Positions 15,583 through 23,281 of a stretch of DNA of 41,014 bases are shown in pieces (positions within the stretch are counted from its first letter, which is position 1; each line of letters starts with the position of its first letter). The stretch is from Thauera sp. UBA6194. GTDB taxonomy: Bacteria; Pseudomonadota; Gammaproteobacteria; Burkholderiales; Rhodocyclaceae. The position numbers and the translations under genes were made by a program. The stretch is taken from positions 1-41,014 of the forward strand of contig DITC01000045.1 of assembly GCA_002422685.1 (NCBI GenBank). Reading direction: 5' to 3'. Below the pieces are notes generated by a model. The model saw only the letters and a list, made by a program, of their open reading frames with translations, made no database searches and had not been told where the DNA came from.

Positions 15583-16431
15583 CTACCCTGCCAGCGCCCG
15601 CGCATGATGCCGCAGATGATCCTCGATAAAGCTCGCGATGAAGTAGTAGCTGTGGTCGTAGCCCGGCTGCAGGCGTAGCGTCAGCGGGTGGCCGGCGGCT
15701 TCAGCGGCTGCGCGCAGGGCCTCGGGCTTGAGCTGTTCGGCGAGGAAGCCGTCCGCTTCGCCCTGGTCGACCAGCAGCGGCAGGCGCTCGGTGGCTTGCG
15801 CGATCAGCTCGCAGGTGTCCCACTCGCGCCACTGCGCGCGGTCTTCGCCGAGAAAACGCGTGAAGGCCTTTTCGCCCCAGGGGCAGTTCATCGGATTGAC
15901 GATCGGCGCGAACGCCGACACCGAGCGGTAGCGCCCCGAGTTGCGCAACGCGCACACCAGCGCGCCGTGGCCGCCCATGGAGTGGCCGCTGATGCCGCGG
16001 CGGTCGGAGGCGGGGAAGTTGGCCTCGATCAGCGCGGGGAGTTCATCGACCACGTAGTCGTGCATGCGGTAGTGCTGCGACCACGGGGCCTGCGTGGCAT
16101 TGACGTAGAAGCCGGCGCCGTGGCCGAAATCCCAGGCGCCGTCGGGGTCGCCCGGTACGTCGGCGCCGCGCGGGCTGGTGTCGGGGGCGACGATGATCAG
16201 GCCGAGCTCGGCCGCCATGCGCTGCGCTCCGGCCTTCTGCATGAAGTTCTCGTCGGTGCAGGTGAGCCCGGACAGCCAGTACAGCACCGGCAGGCGGACG
16301 CCGGGTTGCTCGGCCTGGGGTGGCAGGTAGACCGCGAACACCATGTCGCAGCCGAGGACGTTCGAGTGATGGCGGACGCGCTGGTGCCAGCCGCCGAAGC
16401 TCTTCTGGGTGCTGAGAATTTCCAGGCTCAT
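15583..16431 (-). CDS. fghA: S-formylglutathione hydrolase
   Basis: This 282-aa alpha/beta hydrolase splits S-formylglutathione into formate and glutathione, the second step of glutathione-dependent formaldehyde oxidation. The nucleophile motif GHSMGGHG places Ser at about residue 151. The catalytic Asp is in DQGEAD (about 221-226) and the His in YDHSYYF (about 259). The oxyanion and substrate region LSGLTCTDENFMQKAGAQR is typical of the family. The start MSLEILS at 16431 is preferred over ATG 16449 because it matches family length. The gene lies 87 bases downstream of the class III alcohol dehydrogenase gene, which makes the preceding product, so an operon is likely. Confidence 0.95.
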   Translation of the reverse strand: MSLEILSTQKSFGGWHQRVRHHSNVLGCDMVFAVYLPPQAEQPGVRLPVLYWLSGLTCTDENFMQKAGAQRMAAELGLIIVAPDTSPRGADVPGDPDGAWDFGHGAGFYVNATQAPWSQHYRMHDYVVDELPALIEANFPASDRRGISGHSMGGHGALVCALRNSGRYRSVSAFAPIVNPMNCPWGEKAFTRFLGEDRAQWREWDTCELIAQATERLPLLVDQGEADGFLAEQLKPEALRAAAEAAGHPLTLRLQPGYDHSYYFIASFIEDHLRHHARALAG

Positions 16432-16518
16432 CGCCGTGTCTCCGGGCAAGGTGGGGTCGGAAGGGGGCGCGTGGCCGGACTCACAGGAGCACGACCGCGC
16501 GGCGCGGCTGCAGTCAGA

Positions 16519-17634
16519 TCAGAAATGAATCACCGTACGGATGCTCTTGCCCTCGTGCATCAAATCGAACGCCTGGTTGATGTCCTCGAGCGGCATGTTG
16601 TGGGTGATGAAGGTGTCGAGCGGGATCTCGCCCTTCTGCGCCTTCTGCACGTAGCTCGGCAGTTCGGTGCGGCCCTTGACGCCGCCGAAGGCGCTGCCGC
16701 GCCACACACGCCCGGTGACGAGCTGGAACGGACGGGTGCTGATCTCCTGCCCCGCGCCGGCCACGCCGATGATGGTCGATTCGCCCCAGCCCTTGTGGCA
16801 GCACTCGAGCGCGGCGCGCATCAGCTTGACGTTGCCGACGCACTCGAAGGAGTAATCCACGCCGCCATCGGTCAGCTCGACGATCACGTCCTGGATCGGC
16901 TTGTCGTAGTCCTTCGGATTGACGAAGTCGGTCGCGCCGAGCTCGCGGGCGATGTCGAACTTGGCGGGGTTGATGTCGACCGCGATGATGCGCCCGGCCT
17001 TGGCCATCTTCGCGCCGATGATCGCGGCCAGGCCGATGCCGCCGAGGCCGAAGATGGCGACCGTCGCGCCTTCTTCCACCTTGGCGGTGTTGAGCACCGC
17101 GCCGATGCCGGTGGTGACGCCGCAGCCGAGCAGGCAGACCTTGTCGAGCGGCGCCTCCTTGTCGATCTTGGCGAGCGAGATCTCGGGCACGACGGTGTAT
17201 TCCGAGAAGGTCGAGGTGCCCATGTAGTGGTAGATCGGCTGGCCCTGGTAGGAGAAGCGGGTGGTGCCGTCGGGCATCAGGCCCTTGCCCTGGGTGGCGC
17301 GCACCGCCTGGCACAGGTTGGTCTTGCCCGACTTGCAGAACTTGCACTCGCGGCATTCGGCCGTGTACAGCGGGATCACGTGGTCGCCGACCTCGAGCGA
17401 GGTCACGCCTTCGCCCACCGCCTCGACGATGCCGCCACCCTCGTGGCCGAGGATGGACGGGAAGATGCCCTCGGGGTCGTCGCCCGACAGCGTGAAGGCG
17501 TCGGTGTGGCACACGCCGGTGGCGACGATGCGCACCAGCACCTCGCCCTTCTTCGGCGGCTCGACATCCACTTCGACGATCTGCAGGGGCTGGTTGGGGC
17601 CGAAGGCCACGGCGGCGCGCGATTTGATGGTCAT
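16519..17634 (-). CDS. frmA: S-(hydroxymethyl)glutathione dehydrogenase / class III alcohol dehydrogenase
   Basis: This 371-aa zinc- and NAD-dependent enzyme oxidises S-hydroxymethylglutathione to S-formylglutathione. Catalytic zinc ligands are visible: Cys in GVCHTD (about 42), His-Glu in LGHEGGG (about 64-65) and Cys in CLLGCGVTTG. The structural zinc site is CRECKFCKSGKTNLC (about 94-108). The Rossmann motif is FGLGGIGLAA. The length matches FrmA/AdhC. ATG 17634 is chosen because the upstream in-frame start adds only an unlikely ten-residue leader. The gene is divergent from a LysR regulator across a 170-base gap, which may control it. Confidence 0.97.
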   Translation of the reverse strand: MTIKSRAAVAFGPNQPLQIVEVDVEPPKKGEVLVRIVATGVCHTDAFTLSGDDPEGIFPSILGHEGGGIVEAVGEGVTSLEVGDHVIPLYTAECRECKFCKSGKTNLCQAVRATQGKGLMPDGTTRFSYQGQPIYHYMGTSTFSEYTVVPEISLAKIDKEAPLDKVCLLGCGVTTGIGAVLNTAKVEEGATVAIFGLGGIGLAAIIGAKMAKAGRIIAVDINPAKFDIARELGATDFVNPKDYDKPIQDVIVELTDGGVDYSFECVGNVKLMRAALECCHKGWGESTIIGVAGAGQEISTRPFQLVTGRVWRGSAFGGVKGRTELPSYVQKAQKGEIPLDTFITHNMPLEDINQAFDLMHEGKSIRTVIHF

Positions 17635-17804
17635 GGTGCGGATCCTGGAGGCAAGCGGGCGCACGGCCCGCGACCCTGAAAGTATCCGTATGCGGCTAAA
17701 TCCGATAAATGGATAATTTCAGATTTCAGTCTTCCTAATGCTGGAATAATCGGCCATCCCCTTTTCCGTCTTGTCAGGAGTATCCAATTCTGAACCGCCT
17801 GGAA

Positions 17805-18692
17805 ATGCTGCGCATCTTCTGCACCGCCGCCGAGTCGCGCAACTTCAAGGAAGCCGCCACCCGCCTGGGCGTGTCGCCGCAGGCGGTCACGCGCGCGGTG
17901 AAGGAGCTGGAGGACCACGTCGGCGAGCTGCTCTTCCACCGCAACACCCGCCACAACCGCATCACCGAATTCGGCGAACAGCTCGCGGCGCGCGCGCGCC
18001 ACAGCCTGCAGGGCGTGGATGCGGTTTTCCAGCGTGCCGAGCAGGCGCGCGCCAGCGAACTCGCCGGCCTGGTGCGCATCACCGCGCCGCGCGCGCTCGG
18101 CCGCCACGGGCTGATGCGGGTGCTCGGCGAGCTGTGCGCGCAGCATCCGGGGCTGCAGCTCGACCTGCGCTCCTCCGACCAGTTCGCCGACGTGGTCGAC
18201 GAGCAGATCGACATCGGCATCCGCGTCGGCGTGCTGCGCGACAGCCGCTTCGTCGCGCGCGCGGTGTCGAGCGTGTCCTTCCACATCGTCGCCGCGCCCG
18301 AGCTGCTTGCGCGCTGCGGCGCGCCGCAGACGCTGCAGGATCTGGCCGAGCGGCCCACCACGGTGGCCATCGACCCCAACACCGGACGACCCTGGGCGTG
18401 GTTCCTGGCCGGTGGCCAGCAGTGGCTGCCGCGCGCGCCGACCTTTGCCACCGACGACACCGGCGCCGAGGCCGAGGCGGTGCTCGCCGGCGTCGGCTTC
18501 GGCCAGCTCACCGCCTACCTCGCCGCGCCGCACCTGCGCACGGGGCGGCTGGTCGAGGTCCTGCCCGAGCTCGCGCCCGAGCCGTGGAGCCTGTCGGTGT
18601 ACCGCCCGCAGCGCGGCCCGGTGGCGGCGCGGATACGGCTGGTGTTCGACCGGCTGGTGGAGTACTTCGGCGAGGGCGGGCGGTTTCCGTAG
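17805..18692 (+). CDS. LysR family transcriptional regulator
   Basis: This protein of about 295 aa has an N-terminal winged HTH (RLGVSPQAVTRAVKELEDHV) and a C-terminal effector domain (RITAPRALGRHGLMRVLGEL and on). The sequence upstream of ATG 17805 continues in frame as LNRLE, matching the usual LysR start MxRLEMLRIF. An AGGAG at 17776-17780 is 9 bases from CTG 17790 and 6 from ATT 17787, so the true start may be a non-ATG codon. It is divergent from frmA, so a role in the formaldehyde response is plausible but unproven. Confidence 0.92.
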   Translation: MLRIFCTAAESRNFKEAATRLGVSPQAVTRAVKELEDHVGELLFHRNTRHNRITEFGEQLAARARHSLQGVDAVFQRAEQARASELAGLVRITAPRALGRHGLMRVLGELCAQHPGLQLDLRSSDQFADVVDEQIDIGIRVGVLRDSRFVARAVSSVSFHIVAAPELLARCGAPQTLQDLAERPTTVAIDPNTGRPWAWFLAGGQQWLPRAPTFATDDTGAEAEAVLAGVGFGQLTAYLAAPHLRTGRLVEVLPELAPEPWSLSVYRPQRGPVAARIRLVFDRLVEYFGEGGRFP

Positions 18693-18745
18693 GATGCGCG
18701 CCGGACAAGGTCCATGCGCAAACCCGGGCTATACTGCAGTCAGGT

Positions 18746-18762
18746 GTAATACAGGAGATTAC
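18746..18762. promoter_or_regulatory. Inverted repeat around the parD ribosome-binding site
   Basis: GTAAT-ACAGGAG-ATTAC is a perfect 5-bp inverted repeat enclosing the AGGAG Shine-Dalgarno sequence, 7 bases before ATG 18765. A TATACT box lies upstream at 18730-18735. It could be the autoregulatory operator of the module or a weak RNA hairpin. Confidence 0.4.
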
Positions 18763-18764
18763 TC

Positions 18765-19046
18765 ATGGCTACGACCCCGGTTTCGGTTCGTCTTGATGAA
18801 CCCCTCAAGGCACGCGTGCGCAGCCTGGCCGATCAGCGCCGCCGCCCGGTGCACTGGTTGATGCGCGAGGCTATCGAGCAGTACGTGACGCGTGAGGAGC
18901 AGCGCGAGGCCTTCCGCCAGGAAGCGCTCGACGCCTGGGAGCATTTTCAGAGCACTGGCCTGCATGTGACCGGCGCCGAGGCGGATGCCTGGCTGGCCGA
19001 ACTCGAGGCCGGTAACGACGTCGAGCCACCCCGAGCGCATATCTGA
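18765..19046 (+). CDS. CopG/ParD-like antitoxin
   Basis: This 93-aa antitoxin has an N-terminal ribbon-helix-helix domain (TPVSVRLDEPLKARVRSLAD, then RPVHWLMREAIEQYVTREEQ) that should bind the operon promoter as a dimer. The C-terminal half (EAFRQEALDAWEHFQSTGLH and on) should wrap the toxin. The stop codon overlaps the toxin start by one base (TGATG), so expression is coupled. A damaged copy of its C-terminal half exists at 13132-13317. Confidence 0.92.
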   Translation: MATTPVSVRLDEPLKARVRSLADQRRRPVHWLMREAIEQYVTREEQREAFRQEALDAWEHFQSTGLHVTGAEADAWLAELEAGNDVEPPRAHI

Positions 19047-19336
19047 TGCCTCGCCTGGTCTGGTCGGAACCGGCGCTGGCCAATGTCCAGCGCTTGTATC
19101 GTTTTCTGGTGACGAAGAACCCTGCCGCAGCCCAACGCGCGGTGAGGGCGATTCGTGAGGGCGTGAGCATCCTGGCGGGTCATCCGCAGGTGGGGCGGGT
19201 GGTCGAGGATATGGAGGAAGCGTTCCGCGACTGGCCGATACAGTTCGGTGATTCTGGTTATGTGGTTCGCTACCGATTCGATGGCGACCAGGTCACGATA
19301 TTGACAGTCAGGCATCAGAGGGAAGCCGGGTTCTAG
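19046..19336 (+). CDS. ParE/RelE-superfamily toxin
   Basis: This 96-aa toxin begins MPRLVWSEPALANVQRLYRF and contains the ParE-type helical hairpin, the AILAGHPQVGR-like segment (here SILAGHPQVGRVVEDM) and a C-terminal strand pattern VVRYRFDGDQVTILTVRHQR. ParE members usually poison DNA gyrase and RelE members cut mRNA. The family cannot be settled by eye. It is translationally coupled to the upstream antitoxin. It looks intact, unlike the ten-codon remnant at about 13317. Confidence 0.92.
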   Translation: MPRLVWSEPALANVQRLYRFLVTKNPAAAQRAVRAIREGVSILAGHPQVGRVVEDMEEAFRDWPIQFGDSGYVVRYRFDGDQVTILTVRHQREAGF

Positions 19337-19492
19337 ACGACGGGGTGCACGCGCCGTCCGTCACTCGCCGACCCGGCGACAGCATGCGGGTCGCGTCGGT
19401 GGAAGGCGAGGATGGCGCGAGGTCGGCAGCTGCGGTCGGTGGTGCAGTCCTTGATGCCTTCGGGGACTGGTCTATATCAATCGGAGATCGCC

Positions 19493-19738
19493 ATGAACCT
19501 TGAAATCGGCTCTTACGAGGCCAAGACAAAACTGGCCGAGCTGCTCCGCGGCGTGCAGGCGGGCAATCGCTACACGATTACCTTGCGTGGCGAGCCGGTT
19601 GCCGACTTGGTGCCGGCTGAAGGCAGCAAGCAAGCGGATGCCGCGGCGGCCGTGGACGCGATGCGCCAGTTCATGCGCGCCGCGACGCGCGTCCCCGGTG
19701 CCGATCTCAAGGTGCTGATCAACGAGGGGCGAGCCTGA
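19493..19738 (+). CDS. Phd/YefM family antitoxin, partner toxin broken
   Basis: This 81-aa antitoxin starts MNLEIGSYEAKTKLAELLRG and has the Phd/YefM N-terminal pattern ending in ITLRGEPVADLVPA. The C-terminal helical tail (RQFMRAATRVPGADLKVLIN) would bind a PIN-domain toxin. A GGAG ribosome site precedes the ATG. The expected VapC gene overlaps its end but is frameshifted and truncated, so the antitoxin appears to be an orphan. Confidence 0.88.
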   Translation: MNLEIGSYEAKTKLAELLRGVQAGNRYTITLRGEPVADLVPAEGSKQADAAAAVDAMRQFMRAATRVPGADLKVLINEGRA

Positions 19739-19832
19739 GCTTCGTGCTCGATGACTCGGTCGCGATGTGCTGGCTGCTCGCGCGATGGCAAGCCTGCCGA
19801 TGTCGCTTACGCCGAGACCGTGCTCGATACGT
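19735..19832 (+). pseudogene. VapC-type PIN toxin remnant
   Basis: The frame LSFVLDDSVAMCWLL matches the start of PIN-domain toxins paired with Phd-type antitoxins. The frame then shifts, and the continuation reads RDGKPADVAYAETVLD in another phase. Homology ends at about 19830, just before the convergent YcaO gene. No ATG start is visible. A CTG overlaps the antitoxin stop. Only about 30 of the usual 130 residues remain. Confidence 0.75.
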
Positions 19833-19859
19833 GCTGCCGACGCCGTCCCGCCGCCCAGC

Positions 19860-22055
19860 TCAGCCCGCCACCTTCGCCCGCGCCGCGTGCAGCTTCCTGT
19901 AGCTGTCGATCAGCCGCTGGTGCCGATCCAGCCCTTCGAGCTTGATGCTCGTCGGCGTCAGGCCGTGGAAGCGCACGCTGCCGTCCACCGAGCCCAGCAC
20001 CGCATCCATGCGCGCGTTGCCGAACATGCGGCGGAAGTTGGCGACGTAGTCGTCCAGTTCCATATCGTCGTCCAGCACCACCTCCAGCACCACGTTCAGG
20101 GCCTGGTAGAACAGCACGCGCTCGACCGTGTTCTCGTTGTATTGCAGCAAGGCCTCGACGCGCTCCTTCGCCTCCTCGAACTGCTGCAGGGCGAGGTGGA
20201 TCAGCAGCTTCAGTTCCCCAATCGTGAGCTGGCCCCACACCGTGTTCTCGTCGAACTCGATGCCGATCAGCGTGATGATGTCGGTGTAGTCGTCGAGCTC
20301 GCTCTCTTCCAGGCGATCGAGCAAGGCCTCCAGGGCGTCGTCGTCGAGGCGGTGCAGGTTCAGGATGTCCTCGCGGAAGCGTAGCGCCTTGTTGGTGTTG
20401 TCCCAGACCAGGTCTTCCACCGGATAGACCTCGGAATAACCCGGCACCAGGATGCGGCAGGCGATGGCGCCGAGCTGGTCGTGCACCGCCATGTAGGCCT
20501 CCTTGCCCATGTCCGCGAGGATGCCGAAGAGGGTCGCGGCCTCATCGGCGTTGGAGTTCTCGCCGTGGCCGGAGAAGTCCCACTCGACGAATTCGTGATC
20601 GGCGCGCGCGCTGAAGAAGCGCCACGACACCACGCCGCTGGAATCGATGAAGTGCTCGACGTAGTTGTGCGGGTCGGTGACGACGGCCGTCTCGAAGGTC
20701 GGCGTCGGCAGGTCGTTCAGGCCCTCGAAGCTGCGCCCCTGCAGCAGTTCGGTCAGGCTGCGCTCGAGCGCCACCTCCATGCTCGGGTGCGCGCCGAACG
20801 ACACGAACACGCCGCCCGTGCGCGGGTTCATCAGGGTGACGCACATCACCGGATACACCCCGCCCAGCGACGCATCCTTCACCAGCACCGGAAAGCCCTG
20901 GCGCTCCAGTTCCTCGATGCCGGCGACGATGCCGGGATACCTCGCCAGCACCTCGGCCGGCACGTCGGGCAGCGCGATCTCGCCCTCGATGATCTCGCGC
21001 TTCACCGCGCGCTCGAAGATCTCCGAAAGGCACTGCACCTGCGCCTCGGCCAGCGTGTTGCCCGCGCTCATGCCGTTGCTGAGGAAGAGGTTGTCGGTGA
21101 GGTTGGTCGGGAAATACACCACCGCGCCGTCGGACTGGCGCACATAGGGCAGCGCGCAGATGCCGCGCTCGGTGTTGCCGGAGTTGGCGTCGTACAGATG
21201 CGAGGCGCGCAGCTCGCCCTCGGGGTCGTAGATCGGCAGGCAGTAGTCGTCGAGCAGCCCGGCCGGCAGCGCGTCCTTGCGGCCGGGCTTGAACCAGCGC
21301 TCGTTCGGGTAATGCACGAAGGGCGCGTTGGCGATGTCCTCGCCCCAGAACTGGTCGTTGTAGAAGTGGTTGAAATTGAGCCGCTCGATGTATTCGCCCA
21401 GGGCAGACGCCAGCGCGCTCTCCTTGGTCGCGCCCTTGCCGTTGGTGAAGCACATCGGCGAATGCGCATCGCGGATGTGCAGCGACCACACGTTGGGCAC
21501 CAGATTGCGCCACGACGCGATCTCGATCTTGATGCCCAGGTCCGCCAGCACCTTCGACATGTTGGCGATCGTCTGCTCCAGCGGCAGATCCTTGCCGAGG
21601 ATGTAGGTGTGGGCGTCCGGATCCGGATTCAGCGTCAGCAGCGCCTGGGCGTCGGCGTCCAGGTTCTCCACCTCTTCGATCACGAACTCCGGCCCGGTCT
21701 GCACCACCTTCTTCACGGTGCAGCGCTCGATCGAGCGCAGGATGCCCTGGCGGTCCTTGTCGGAGATGTCGGCCGGCAGCTCGATCTGGATCTTGAAGAT
21801 CTGCTTGTAGCGGTTCTCCGGATCGACGATGTTGTTCTGCGACAGGCGGATGTTGTCGGTGGAGATGTTGCGCGTTTCGCAGTACAGCTTCACGAAGTAG
21901 GCCGCGCACAGCGCCGACGAAGCCAGGAAGTAATCGAACGGACCGGGCGCCGAGCCGTCGCCCTTGTAGCGGATGGGCTGATCGGCGATGACCGCGAAGT
22001 CGTCGAACTTGGCTTCGAGACGAAGCTTGTCGAGGAAGTTGACCTTGATTTCCAT
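19860..22055 (-). CDS. OsmC-domain/YcaO-domain fusion protein
   Basis: This 731-aa protein has an N-terminal OsmC-like domain of about 140 residues, with ADQPIRYKGDGSAPGPFDYF and a Cys in SSALCAAYF followed by one in LYCETRN. After that comes a YcaO domain (SKVLADLGIKIEIASWRNLV, NGKGATKESALASALGEYIE with ATP-binding Glu residues, LSEIFERAVKRE) and an acidic, helical YcaO C-terminal region. YcaO domains activate amide backbones with ATP. In Escherichia coli YcaO is linked to RimO-dependent beta-methylthiolation of ribosomal protein S12. OsmC domains are thiol peroxidases or thiol-handling proteins. No precursor-peptide gene is seen nearby, so a RiPP pathway is not indicated. Confidence 0.93.
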   Translation of the reverse strand: MEIKVNFLDKLRLEAKFDDFAVIADQPIRYKGDGSAPGPFDYFLASSALCAAYFVKLYCETRNISTDNIRLSQNNIVDPENRYKQIFKIQIELPADISDKDRQGILRSIERCTVKKVVQTGPEFVIEEVENLDADAQALLTLNPDPDAHTYILGKDLPLEQTIANMSKVLADLGIKIEIASWRNLVPNVWSLHIRDAHSPMCFTNGKGATKESALASALGEYIERLNFNHFYNDQFWGEDIANAPFVHYPNERWFKPGRKDALPAGLLDDYCLPIYDPEGELRASHLYDANSGNTERGICALPYVRQSDGAVVYFPTNLTDNLFLSNGMSAGNTLAEAQVQCLSEIFERAVKREIIEGEIALPDVPAEVLARYPGIVAGIEELERQGFPVLVKDASLGGVYPVMCVTLMNPRTGGVFVSFGAHPSMEVALERSLTELLQGRSFEGLNDLPTPTFETAVVTDPHNYVEHFIDSSGVVSWRFFSARADHEFVEWDFSGHGENSNADEAATLFGILADMGKEAYMAVHDQLGAIACRILVPGYSEVYPVEDLVWDNTNKALRFREDILNLHRLDDDALEALLDRLEESELDDYTDIITLIGIEFDENTVWGQLTIGELKLLIHLALQQFEEAKERVEALLQYNENTVERVLFYQALNVVLEVVLDDDMELDDYVANFRRMFGNARMDAVLGSVDGSVRFHGLTPTSIKLEGLDRHQRLIDSYRKLHAARAKVAG

Positions 22056-22377
22056 GGGGGGAGGCTGGAGCGGTGCGCTGAGTGAAGTGGGCGCGATTAT
22101 CGCTGGTTTCCGGGGGGGAGAAGGATGGGACCGTTAAGTTAGGGGGCTGACTGCTGGAGCGGGATGGGCAGTCGTGTTGGATGTTGCTGCGTGTGGGCAG
22201 CCTGCGCGTAGGGGCGCGGCTGGAGCTATCGAGCAGTTCGGCGGGCGGCCATCAACGACGCAATTGATCGTGTCTGCATGATGCTTGACGCTTGTTTCCG
22301 GCGATCAGCGGCCAGCGGCCAGCCAAGCGCCTGCGCTACATCGGCGCTTTGCACCGCATGGCGCTTGCCGCGTGTCC
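22056..22377. other. 322-base gap between YcaO gene and parE
   Basis: No supported gene is present. The left part must carry the YcaO promoter (minus strand). The right part lies downstream of the minus-strand ParDE operon. A minus-strand frame across 22226-22377 is open but shows no start or recognisable domain. Confidence 0.5.
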
Positions 22378-22683
22378 TCAGTGCCTTGGCCAGTTCCAGA
22401 TCGCGGGGACATCCCGCGCGTGGTGCAGGACCCGCGCAACGATGATCCCATCGTCCTCGACGAAATAGAACAGAACGTAGGGCGTCGACGTCGGCCAACT
22501 GCGCAGGCCGACTGCCAGTTCGTCCCGAGTCCGGCCCATTTTCGGCTGCAAGAGCAGCGTTCGCGAATCGGCCTGGATCTGATCGAGTAAGCGGTCGGCG
22601 GCCTCGACGCTGTCTTCGGCGACGAAAAGCCAAGCCTCGAGCAAATCGTTTTCCGCACTGGCGGAATGACGAACCTTGCTCAC
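22378..22683 (-). CDS. parE: ParE-family toxin
   Basis: This 101-aa toxin begins MSKVRHSASAENDLLEAWLF and has the ParE pattern: an N-terminal helical hairpin (DSVEAADRLLDQIQADSRTL), a central PKMGRTRDEL turn, and C-terminal strands with YVLFYFVEDDGIIVARVLHH. ParE toxins typically inhibit DNA gyrase. The gene starts 7 bases after the parD stop. It appears complete. It is not closely similar to the other ParE-like toxin in the window (19046-19336). Confidence 0.93.
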   Translation of the reverse strand: MSKVRHSASAENDLLEAWLFVAEDSVEAADRLLDQIQADSRTLLLQPKMGRTRDELAVGLRSWPTSTPYVLFYFVEDDGIIVARVLHHARDVPAIWNWPRH

Positions 22684-22690
22684 GCCGTCG

Positions 22691-22963
22691 CTACGCCGGT
22701 CGCCGAGCAGCCAGCGTTGCCCGGCCGCGTTGCTTGATTTCGTTCATGTCGAGCTCGCGCACCCGGCCCGCCTCGATGTCGGCGACGCCTTGGGCGATGT
22801 CGGCTTTCAGGCTGGCCAGGTTCGCCGCCTGGACGCCCTGGTAGGCCTCGAACAATCGCAATGCTTCGCGGATGACTTCACTCGCGGAGCTGTAGAGACC
22901 AGACTCCACGTGCTGGCGGACCCGGTTTTCCAGCTCCGGGGGTAAGGAGACGTTGAGGGACAT
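22691..22963 (-). CDS. parD: ParD-family antitoxin
   Basis: This 90-aa antitoxin starts MSLNVSLPPELENRVRQHVE, followed by SGLYSSASEVIREALRLFEA. This is the classical ParD ribbon-helix-helix DNA-binding domain. The C-terminal helix (DIEAGRVRELDMNEIKQRGR) should cover the toxin. It is upstream of parE in the same operon. A TGGCA-TAGTT-TGCCA inverted repeat at 22990-23004, just ahead of the gene, is a candidate autoregulatory operator. Confidence 0.94.
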   Translation of the reverse strand: MSLNVSLPPELENRVRQHVESGLYSSASEVIREALRLFEAYQGVQAANLASLKADIAQGVADIEAGRVRELDMNEIKQRGRATLAARRPA

Positions 22964-23281
22964 GGCGTGCTCCAGGTGATGTCAATTAATGGCATAGTTT
23001 GCCACTAAACCGGCTGCTGTGCGCCTGGAGGCATCTTGCCGCTGCCTCGATGGACCCCACTTTGTTCTCCTGGCCGCTGCGCTAAGTACCGCCATGATCC
23101 AAGGGCTTGCGTGGCGATCACGCCCCGCAGTTCCCACAACGGCGTGATGCAGACAAGGCAATGCACCGCCAAAGTCAGCGATAATGCATTTATCATTAAG
23201 TCCGGCCGAGACCAACGAGATCCTTCAACTCACCCAGTGCCTGGCCGCATGATCGCGGGAAAGGCCGCACACGGAGTCAGC
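22964..23281. other. 318-base divergent regulatory region between parD and dinD
   Basis: No gene is supported here. It contains the TGGCA-N5-TGCCA inverted repeat (22990-23004) near parD. A near-palindrome, GATAATGCATTTATC, lies at 23180-23194 upstream of dinD, possibly overlapping a promoter. I see no classical CTGT-N8-ACAG LexA box. Confidence 0.45.

Noticed and set aside
15688..17679. A 663-codon open frame on the plus strand
   Set aside because: It covers fghA and frmA antisense, and its composition is typical of a shadow frame. The minus-strand genes carry full active sites.
22226..22377. A minus-strand open stretch after parE
   Set aside because: It continues out of frame from the toxin gene, lacks a start and has no family features.
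22964..23281. A LexA box ahead of dinD
   Set aside because: No CTGT-N8-ACAG-like site was found. The GATAATGCATTTATC near-palindrome does not fit the known consensus.
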